NCBI GenBank assembly: GCA_046735055.1
Contig: JBKPSO010000028.1
Location: 1 to 12,308, forward strand
Source of the DNA: DATBLE01 sp046735055
Lineage (GTDB): Bacteria; Actinomycetota; Thermoleophilia; Gaiellales; Gaiellaceae
Length of the DNA stretch: 12,308 bases
Direction: 5' to 3'
Part shown: one piece after another, positions 6,900-12,308 of the stretch
How the letters are laid out: each line of letters begins with the position of its first letter
Position numbering within the stretch: position 1 is the first letter of the stretch
Translations under genes and position numbers: made by a program
Notes under the pieces: model-generated
Told to the model about the DNA's origin: nothing
Database searches by the model: none
Seen by the model: the letters and a program-made list of their open reading frames with translations, nothing else

Positions 6900-6980
6900 A
6901 GGCACACGAGTCTAGGTCGCGCGCAAGGCGAGCGAGCCGAGCCCGACGACCCACTGGCCCCGACGCTCCAGATACCAACC

Positions 6981-6994
6981 CTCAGCTTGCTGAG
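6981..6994. other. Small hairpin inside the right inverted repeat
   Basis: CTCAG-CTTG-CTGAG forms a 5-bp stem 12 bases inside the 7006-7025 repeat. Such subterminal structures occur in mobile elements but also by chance. Confidence 0.25.
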
Positions 6995-7005
6995 CGACCG
7001 AAACC

Positions 7006-7025
7006 CTCTTTCTGAAAGGCGCTCT
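7006..7025 (-). repeat. Terminal inverted repeat, right copy (19/20 to 5434-5453)
   Basis: On the - strand the sequence is AGAGCGCCTTTCAGAAAGAG, one mismatch from the left copy 1.55 kb away. It marks either the true right end of a 1.59-kb element or a solo end from another insertion. The interval 6900-7368 around it has no gene I can support. It holds this repeat, a small hairpin, and a GC-rich hairpin at 7234-7257. Confidence 0.8.
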
Positions 7026-7233
7026 GACATGGAGCGAAAGGTCAAGAGGTGACGCTCGGTGGATGGGTTGTCCTCTCGGCCTGGAGCAGCGGAGCGTCCG
7101 GAGCAGCGACGGTGGATCAATCTGACATTCGCCGGTCGGAACGGCATGAAGGGGAACCGTCGACTTCGCCATCGCACGCCGGGTTCCTGCCTAGCGGGAT
7201 ACGTCCTTAGTGCTGTTCGGCTGGTGAGGTGGT

Positions 7234-7257
7234 GGGGGCGGCGCTACGGCCGCCCCC
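7234..7257 (-). terminator. GC-rich hairpin, probable terminator of the minus-strand unit
   Basis: A perfect 9-bp stem (GGGGGCGGC pairing with GCCGCCCCC) with loop GCTACG lies about 110 bases past the stop of the secreted-protein gene in its direction of transcription. No T-run follows. Confidence 0.5.
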
Positions 7258-7368
7258 TGGTCCCGCGCATCGTCTGCTGCCCGGCGTCGAGACTCTCCCC
7301 CTCTGAGTGAGACCGCGATCTCCACCCATCGCCCGGAACCCCCACCTCGCGAAGGACCTTGCCATCGT

Positions 7369-7818
7369 TCAGGCGCTCGCCGGCATGAGCGAGAGCGTTC
7401 CCGCGAAGGTGAGGGGGTTGTCGTTTACAAGCGCGCCCTGTTCCCGTACCTGGGCGCCGGCGAGCCATCCCTCCGTCACGACGCCGGTCAGGAGGGTCCC
7501 CAGCGTGCTGAAGTTGAACGTTCCCTCGAGCATCGCGGTGAACGATCGGTTGTCCGAGAGCGACGCCCGCAGGGTGACGTCGAAGTGCTGGATGCTCCCC
7601 GTCACGGAGGAATTCGAGACCCACATCTCGATCGTGCCGCCGTCTCCGGTGCTTCCTGCGTAGTAGCCGGGAGCCGTCCAGACTTTCACGAACGTCACCT
7701 CGATCGGTGCGTTTGCGGCCGGCGCGGCAGCTGGCGACACAGCGACTGCGACGAGCGTGACAAGCACCAGGAACGGGCGTGCCCACCCGACCCTACGTGA
7801 ACGAGCTCTTTCCACCAT
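7369..7818 (-). CDS. Secreted protein of 149 aa, beta-rich, unknown function
   Basis: ATG 7818 is fixed by a strong ribosome binding site (AAGGAGG, five bases upstream). Residues 1-37 form an export signal: basic MVERARSRRVGWARP, hydrophobic FLVLVTLVAVAVSPAAA, then cleavage likely after the Ala-Asn-Ala at 35-37. The mature 112 residues contain no Cys and many alternating hydrophobic/Thr/Ser strands (IEVTFVKVWTAPG, HFDVTLRASLSDNRSFTAML, GTLLTGVVTEGWLAGAQV), suggesting a small beta barrel. The pattern recalls uncharacterised actinobacterial secreted proteins with an allene-oxide-cyclase-like barrel, but that is a tentative memory-based comparison. Its start overlaps the end of the 94-aa gene by 26 bases, so the two should be co-translated. 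It acts outside the cell if the signal is used; the ligand is unknown. Confidence 0.8.
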   Translation of the reverse strand: MVERARSRRVGWARPFLVLVTLVAVAVSPAAAPAANAPIEVTFVKVWTAPGYYAGSTGDGGTIEMWVSNSSVTGSIQHFDVTLRASLSDNRSFTAMLEGTFNFSTLGTLLTGVVTEGWLAGAQVREQGALVNDNPLTFAGTLSLMPASA

Positions 7819-8077
7819 CTCGACCTCCTTGGCTCGTGGCGGGGACCGCCATGTGTATGAGGGGGCGGAGCGTCCGCACGGCCCTGGTGCCGACCGTCTT
7901 GGCGGCGGCCTGGCCTGACCTCGCTGGATCGAACAGCCACCCCTCGAGGACGACTCCGACCAGCTGCTCGTCGCGGAGGACGTGGACGCTCGTGACGCCG
8001 AGTTGCGCGAGTTCCGAGATCTCGTCCTCGCGGACGGCGAACGCGCCGTCAACGTCGTCGAGAAGCAGCACCATCAT
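7793..8077 (-). CDS. Small conserved-looking hypothetical protein, 94 aa
   Basis: I choose ATG 8077, seven bases after a GGAG; GTG 8083 would add two residues. The product starts MMVLLLDDVDGAFAVREDEI and continues SELAQLGVTSVHVLRDEQLV and GVVLEGWLFDP. This is a strand-helix-strand-strand pattern, as in a compact alpha/beta domain, followed by a more polar tail. It has no Cys, signal or membrane segment. It lies 70 bases after the stop of the LuxR-type regulator and overlaps the start of the secreted protein by 26 bases, carrying that gene's ribosome binding site inside its own coding region. Codon use with high third-position GC supports it being real. I recognise no family; a role tied to the adjacent regulator or secreted protein is inference. 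Confidence 0.68.
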   Translation of the reverse strand: MMVLLLDDVDGAFAVREDEISELAQLGVTSVHVLRDEQLVGVVLEGWLFDPARSGQAAAKTVGTRAVRTLRPLIHMAVPATSQGGRDGGKSSFT

Positions 8078-8147
8078 CGCCACGCTCCGCTCCTTCGTAG
8101 GTGAGGAGAAGTCCGTGGACGACGCTAGGCGGGGAGGCTCCCTCGGA

Positions 8148-10928
8148 TCATCGGTGAACTCCCTCGACTTCGAGCTCTGCCACCCGCGCGGCGAGTTCGG
8201 CTCGGTTACGCGCGCCGACCTTCCTCAGCACATTGGAGACGTGCCGCTCGATCGTCTTTCGCGACAGGAAGAGCTGCTGGGCGATCTCTGGGTTGCTCGC
8301 GCCGCCTGCGATCAGGAGCGCGATCTCGCGCTCACGTTCTGTGAGCCCCTCCGCTGCCGTGCCCCGGTGCCACGTCCTCACCCCGAGCAAGCGCAGCTCC
8401 TGCTCGGCCAGCTCAACGACCGTGAGCGCGCCGCGCTCGGAGGCGACCGCCGCCAGCGCTTCCAGCTGGGCGACGGCCCGCTCGTCACCGATCGCGGCGA
8501 GCGCGCGGCCAAGGTCGAGCCGGATCCAGAGTGCCGGCAGCCCGAATTCGAATTGTTCCGCCGACACCAGCGCCGCCTCGAGCCTGACGGCGCGGGTCGA
8601 GGGCTCTCTTTCGGCGAGCCCTCCTGCATGCAGACGGAGCGTTTCGTCCAGTACGTCGTGCGCTTCCACGTCGTCCCAGCGAGCCAGAGCGTCGTGCGCG
8701 TCCAGCTCGTGGCCGATGCGGGCAAGCGCCTCGGCTGAGAAGAGCAGTAGTTCGCCGAGGCATCGCGTGCAGCCGACGGCGTCCACGCAGGCCTCCCCCT
8801 TCGCGATCTGGTCGAGGACGGCCGACTCGGCGGCCGGCCCGTCTAGCCGCGCGCGCCAAAGCGCGAGGTCGCCGTGGAGCATGATCCGCTGGTGCTCGTT
8901 CGGCTCCTCCGTCGCCTCGAGCCGCCGCAGCTCGTCCCGTGGCCGTCCGCGCTCCAGGCCGATCGCACACTCCGCCCGAAGGACGCGATGCCGAGCGCGC
9001 GGCACGTCGCCGGCGCGGGCCGCGACTTCCGCCGCCTGCCGAACGATGCGCTCCGCCTCGACGAGGTCACCGTGCCACGCAAGCGCCCGGGAGTGCCAGA
9101 AGCCGGCGTCCACCAGCAAACGCGGGAACAGGTGCCGCTGGGCTTCGCTCCAGACACGACGACCGCGCGCAATCGCGTCTTTGACGCGGCCGTTCAGGCG
9201 AAGCGCAGAGCAGACCGCGAGCGACGCGCTCAGGAACGACTCGAGGTCGACGTGCCGAGCGGCGGCTTCGCGTGCCTCCGCGGTGCGCAGTATCGCAGCA
9301 GGGCCGCCCCCCATCACCGCCGCCTCGTAATCGAGCCGAAGCACGTCGGCATAGACGCGACGCCTGTGCGCTTGCAGCGCCTGGACGCCTCCGGCCGAAT
9401 CGACGAGACGCGTCGCTTCTGCCACCGCCTCCCGTGCGACCGCCCGCCCCTCCTCCGTCCGCTGCTCGAGCCAGAGAAGGATTGCTGCGTCTTGCGCCGT
9501 CTGCTCGAGCCGGAGAATCCGGTCTGTCGTCTCGATTCCGCGACTCTGCTCCAGGAGGTCGCGCGCGACCGGCGCCCGCCCGAGGCCGTACGCGGCCCGC
9601 GAGGCCGCGAGGAGCGCCGAAGCCCGCCCTTCCGGATGCTCGTCACGCTCCGCGACGAGCGACCAGCGCTCGAGCGCCTGCTCGTGCTCGCCGAGTTCGG
9701 CCGCGAGCGTTGCGATTCCCTCGTCCAATAGGAGCGTCTCCGCCTCCAGCGGGTCGGCTTCGTCCGCGATCGACCCGAGGAGAAGCAGCCCTTCGCTCCC
9801 GAGAAGCGTCCGGTGGGAGGACTGCACGAGCCGGTTTGCGAGCTCGAGGGGCTGACCACCCGCGGCACGGATGTGACCGACGGCCTCGCGAAGCCGCCGG
9901 ACGTCGTTCCCGGCCAGTCGCGCAAGCCAGTCGCCGAGGCGCCGGTGGAGCTCGCGGCGGCGGTCGTCGCCGATCTCGGCCGATGCGGCGGCGCGAATCA
10001 GATCGTGCGCCAGCCGGAACATGCCTGCCGACTCCGCGGCGACGCCGCGCACCACGAGCTCGCGCGCAGCTTGCTCGGCCCTTGCCGGTTCCCACTCGGC
10101 GAGAGTCGCTGTGTCGGCGAGCGTCAGCGGGCGCGCAGCGACCGCGAGCAGCGCGAGCAGCGCACCTGCGTCGGCACCGGCTCCGCGGAGGCGAACGGTG
10201 ACCAGGCGGCCGGCATCGATCTCCGCTCCATCGCTTCGGGCGAGGGCCTCCAGCCAGAAGGGCGACCCGCCGGACTTCGCAGCGAACACACGCGCCGTCT
10301 CGTCGCCTGTTCCGGGGGCAATCGCCTTCGCCAGTGTGAGCGCCTCATCGTCCGCCAGCGGGCCCAGCTCGAGCTGACGAACGCGCTCGGGTGCCAGGAA
10401 GTGGGAGAGCGAGTCCGAGAGTGAGGTGAGGTTCGGAGATGGGCGCCCCGCCGCGATCAACGCCAGCGACTGCGCGTTCGCGTCGGCCGCCCGCACAAGG
10501 TAGTGGCAGAGCGCCAGCGAGAGCTCGTCCACCCACTGCAAGTCGTCGACGAGGACGAGAGCCGGCCCCGCCGCACGGAGCGCGCGGTACGCGGCCTCGA
10601 AGATGCGAACAGGCTCGAGCGGTGAGTTCTCCCCGTTGGCGTCGCCCAGCAAGAGTCCGTCGAGACGATGCCCGTCCAGACCTGCGCCAGCGAGACTGCG
10701 CAGCAGCTCCGAGGCCGCGGCCAGCGGCACATCGGACTCGGGCTCATACCCAACAACCCGGAACACGCTCGTCACTCGAATCCGTGCAGTGGCCTCCGCC
10801 AAAAGCCGACTCTTGCCGCTGCCGGGATCGCCCACGACCAGGGCAACGGCGGCATTACCACTTGCAGCCGCGGCGGCGACTTCGCTCAGCGCAGCGAGCT
10901 CGTCCACACGACCGACGAACACGGCCAT
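8148..10928 (-). CDS. LuxR-family transcriptional regulator with AAA ATPase domain (LAL/MalT type)
   Basis: This 926-aa protein has the three-part layout of large ATP-binding LuxR regulators. The N-terminal AAA/NTPase domain opens with FVGRVDELAALSE, then Walker A GDPGSGKS (33-40) and Walker B ALVLVDDLQWVDE (Asp128, Asp129). A long Ala/Glu/Arg-rich helical middle (about 350-850) is probably TPR-like ligand sensing. A C-terminal LuxR HTH starts near residue 861: GLTEREREIALLIAGG, NPEIAQQLFLSRKTIERHVS, NVLRKVGARNRAELA. Such proteins bind ATP and an effector and activate transcription. The start ATG 10928 has no obvious ribosome binding site, so leaderless translation is possible. It is the first gene of the minus-strand unit with the 94-aa and secreted proteins. 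IS110 remnant DNA begins about 70 bases upstream, so its native promoter may have been replaced. Confidence 0.95.
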   Translation of the reverse strand: MAVFVGRVDELAALSEVAAAAASGNAAVALVVGDPGSGKSRLLAEATARIRVTSVFRVVGYEPESDVPLAAASELLRSLAGAGLDGHRLDGLLLGDANGENSPLEPVRIFEAAYRALRAAGPALVLVDDLQWVDELSLALCHYLVRAADANAQSLALIAAGRPSPNLTSLSDSLSHFLAPERVRQLELGPLADDEALTLAKAIAPGTGDETARVFAAKSGGSPFWLEALARSDGAEIDAGRLVTVRLRGAGADAGALLALLAVAARPLTLADTATLAEWEPARAEQAARELVVRGVAAESAGMFRLAHDLIRAAASAEIGDDRRRELHRRLGDWLARLAGNDVRRLREAVGHIRAAGGQPLELANRLVQSSHRTLLGSEGLLLLGSIADEADPLEAETLLLDEGIATLAAELGEHEQALERWSLVAERDEHPEGRASALLAASRAAYGLGRAPVARDLLEQSRGIETTDRILRLEQTAQDAAILLWLEQRTEEGRAVAREAVAEATRLVDSAGGVQALQAHRRRVYADVLRLDYEAAVMGGGPAAILRTAEAREAAARHVDLESFLSASLAVCSALRLNGRVKDAIARGRRVWSEAQRHLFPRLLVDAGFWHSRALAWHGDLVEAERIVRQAAEVAARAGDVPRARHRVLRAECAIGLERGRPRDELRRLEATEEPNEHQRIMLHGDLALWRARLDGPAAESAVLDQIAKGEACVDAVGCTRCLGELLLFSAEALARIGHELDAHDALARWDDVEAHDVLDETLRLHAGGLAEREPSTRAVRLEAALVSAEQFEFGLPALWIRLDLGRALAAIGDERAVAQLEALAAVASERGALTVVELAEQELRLLGVRTWHRGTAAEGLTEREREIALLIAGGASNPEIAQQLFLSRKTIERHVSNVLRKVGARNRAELAARVAELEVEGVHR

Positions 10929-10983
10929 GTGATGAAGCGTACGACGTAACGGCCCGAAGCGTCCTGAGGCATGAGACGTCCTG

Positions 10984-10989
10984 TGTCAA
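10984..10989 (-). promoter_or_regulatory. Possible -35 element upstream of the LuxR-type gene
   Basis: On the - strand a consensus TTGACA lies 56 bases ahead of the LuxR ATG, at the junction between the IS110 remnant and the gene. No convincing -10 hexamer is found at 16-18 bases, so this is only a candidate. Confidence 0.25.
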
Positions 10990-10999
10990 CCCTTGGCCG

Positions 11000-11862
11000 G
11001 ATCTCGGCCAGCAGTTCGGCGGCGGTGACGACGCTCTTGGGGTCGCGGAAGAGGGAGAGGAAGATCTGGCCGTCGTCGTGGGCGTGGATGGCGCCCGCGA
11101 TCTGGCTGGTCAGGAGCCGGATCTGCTCGACGAGCGGTTTGAGCGCGGCGACCAGGGCGAGCACGACGGCGCGGCGCGCCTCGAGCTCTGCTTCGCCGGC
11201 GCGGCCGGCGGCGGCGGTGCGGAGCCGTTCGAGCAGCTCGTCGGCGCTTCGGCGGCCGCTGTAGCCGTTGCGGGCGAGGAAGCCGGCGAGCCGTTTGGCG
11301 CCGAGGCCGCGCGCGTCGGCCGGGCTGGGGTAGCGGTCGAGGAAGGCGAGCGCGATCGGCGAGTCGACGTCGGCGAAGATCCGTTTGGCGCCGGGCCAGA
11401 AGGCATCAAGCTGGGCGCGCAGTTGGTTGGCGAGCGCGACCTTCTGTTCGACCAGGTCCTCGCGGGCGCGGGTCAGCGCCCGCAGCGCTTTCGTCTCGTC
11501 GCCGTCGGGCTCGAGCAGCCGCAAGCGGTGCATGTCGGTGCGGGCGAGTTCGGCCAAGACTTACGTCGAAGCCGTCCGACTTGCCGCCGCCGGTGCGGTA
11601 GCGGTCACGGGCCGCGGCCAGCTGGTTGGGATGGACGGCGACGACGGCGATGCCGGCGTCGAGCAGCCGGTCGACGACCAGCCCGTTCGGTGTTCGATCG
11701 CGACCGCGCGACGCGCAGGACGGCGAGGTTGCGGACGAGCGCGTCGATTCCGTCCTCGCTGTGTGCGACTCGCCGCTCCTGCAGCCGGCGCCCGTTGCTT
11801 TCGACGATCGCGAGACGGTGCTCCTCGCTGGCCAGGTCAAGCCCGGCGGTGCACTCCTGCAT
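11000..11862 (-). pseudogene. IS110-family transposase, frameshifted and 3' truncated
   Basis: The start ATG 11862 has an excellent ribosome binding site (AAGGAGG, four bases upstream). The reading moves through three frames. MQECTAGLDLASEEHRLAIV to NLAVLRVAR is in the first frame and a short VAIE in another. NGLVVDRLLDAGIAVVAVHP to GGGKSDGFDV is in a second. VLAELARTDMHRLRLLEPDG runs on to SVVTAAELLAEI in the third. The IS110 RuvC-like DEDD residues are all recognisable: Asp9 (LDLAS), Glu (VAIE) and the two Asp of KSDGFD. The C-terminal Tnp20 domain stops right after LLAEI, before its catalytic Ser region, so roughly 100 residues are missing from a usual ~400. IS110 enzymes are RNA-guided DEDD/Ser recombinases. 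This copy cannot make an active protein without repair. Confidence 0.85.
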
Positions 11863-12130
11863 CGATCCTCCTTGAATCGGATTGCCGAACGCGGGCCGAC
11901 CGGCTCGGTACCGTGGCGGATGCTCATAGACGGGCCCTCGGTGGGGCAACGCCCTGTCGCCGCTCCGGGTGCCTCACACCGCCGGGAGGCGCAAGTCTCA
12001 TGCGGGCCGTCTGCGCGGCAAGCGACGAGGGCGCTCTCCCGGCGGTGGTCAGCCACCAGCCGACGCTACGAACCGCGCCGGTCGACGCCCGCGATCACTG
12101 CGCGCGGGCGGACTCTCAGATTTCAAAGAA
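11863..12130 (-). other. IS110 leader region, candidate location of a bridge RNA
   Basis: No gene is supported between the transposase start and 12251. Read toward the transposase, this stretch contains short hairpins: GGGC-AAC-GCCC near 11945-11955, GCCTC...GAGGC near 11971-11990, and the palindrome CGGTACCG near 11906-11913. It ends in an A-rich patch with the direct repeat ACAAGCAA (12130-12137, 12142-12149). In IS110-group elements the non-coding RNA that guides recombination is encoded upstream of the transposase, so position fits. The stems seen are short and I cannot define loops or the element's left boundary. Confidence 0.3.
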
Positions 12131-12192
12131 CAAGCAAAACCACAAGCAAGCGATGAGGGCCTGTGTCCTGCGGTCGCCGGCACGACAGCCCG

Positions 12193-12234
12193 CGGCCCGG
12201 GCCAACCGCCGAGATCAGCGGCTGGCTCGGGCCG
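12193..12234 (-). terminator. Large imperfect hairpin after the right-edge gene
   Basis: The stem pairs CGGCCCG with CGGGCCG, GCCA with TGGC and CCGC with GCGG, separated by single mismatches or wobbles, around an 8-base loop. It lies 17 bases past the stop of the - strand gene at 12252, the right place for a terminator. It could also fold from the + strand. Confidence 0.55.
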
Positions 12235-12251
12235 ATATGGGGCGGTGCATT

Positions 12252-12308
12252 TCAGTCGCGGATCTCGAACGGCACGACGGCGATGTTCGATGCGACTCCG
12301 TAGGCCTC
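12252..12308 (-). CDS. 3' end of an unidentified gene (18 codons visible)
   Basis: Read on the - strand from the window edge, the frame gives EAYGVASNIAVVPFEIRD and a TGA stop at 12252-12254. Codon use is coding-like, and a strong hairpin follows the stop. Too little is visible to name a family. Confidence 0.45.
   Translation of the reverse strand, partial: EAYGVASNIAVVPFEIRD

Noticed and set aside
7083..7108. Direct repeat GGAGCAGCG, two copies
   Set aside because: Nine bases in GC-rich DNA is within chance, and there is no third copy or array.
6912..7172. Minus-strand 86-codon frame just upstream of the VOC gene
   Set aside because: It is close and co-oriented, but it runs through the inverted repeat at 7006-7025, lacks a ribosome binding site and shows no domain. 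I treat it as non-coding.
10439..11875. Long + strand open frame of 478 codons across the LuxR start and IS110 region
   Set aside because: It spans two unrelated minus-strand genes, is rich in Arg/Pro/Ala low-complexity sequence, and has no ribosome binding site or domain. It is a high-GC shadow frame.
1..12308. CRISPR arrays, tRNA or rRNA genes, phage modules
   Set aside because: No regularly spaced repeats, no cloverleaf-like TTCGA arms and no phage structural or integrase genes were seen on either strand.

Overview
The window looks like a chromosomal segment from a high-GC soil-type actinobacterium. Thermoleophilia (Gaiellales or Solirubrobacterales) is my inference from gene types and codon use; no rRNA or marker gene is present to confirm it. 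I see no tRNA, rRNA or CRISPR array.

Left part (1-3353, + strand): a tightly packed catabolic operon. It holds the 3' part of a DAO-type FAD oxidoreductase resembling gamma-glutamylputrescine oxidase, a flavin amine-oxidase-fold protein, and a D-2-hydroxyacid dehydrogenase. The three are joined by 4-base ATGA and GTGA stop/start overlaps. Amine oxidation followed by reduction or oxidation of a 2-hydroxy/oxo acid is a reasonable joint role, but the substrate is not visible.

Middle (3354-5263, + strand): a gene graveyard. A MOSC-domain N-terminus is broken by several one-base indels. Next come a 32-codon leader ORF with a strong ribosome binding site, the first ~70 residues of a sugar ABC transporter binding protein, and an abrupt join to the C-terminal ~200 residues of galactokinase in another frame. 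This looks like a deletion scar of a sugar-use locus. It is followed by an apparently intact 53-aa charged protein with an ideal ribosome binding site and a 13-bp hairpin terminator.

5434-7025: an IS5-family transposase (- strand, DDE residues present) and a VOC/glyoxalase-fold gene (- strand). They are bracketed by a 19/20-base inverted repeat, which raises the possibility of an IS5-type element carrying a passenger gene. A shorter, more ordinary IS boundary near 6366 is the rival reading.

7234-10928 (- strand): a probable regulatory unit of three genes: a 926-aa LuxR-family AAA regulator (LAL/MalT type), an unknown 94-aa protein, and a 149-aa secreted protein overlapping it. A GC-rich hairpin follows the last gene.

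11000-12308: a decayed IS110-family transposase (- strand) split over three frames and truncated at its C-terminus, abutting the upstream region of the LuxR gene. The IS110 leader, where a bridge RNA would be expected, lies to its right. The last 57 bases are the 3' end of another - strand gene with a strong imperfect hairpin just beyond its stop. The large neighbouring genes are intact, so the indels in the MOSC and IS110 regions are more likely real decay than general sequencing error, although two of them fall in homopolymer runs.
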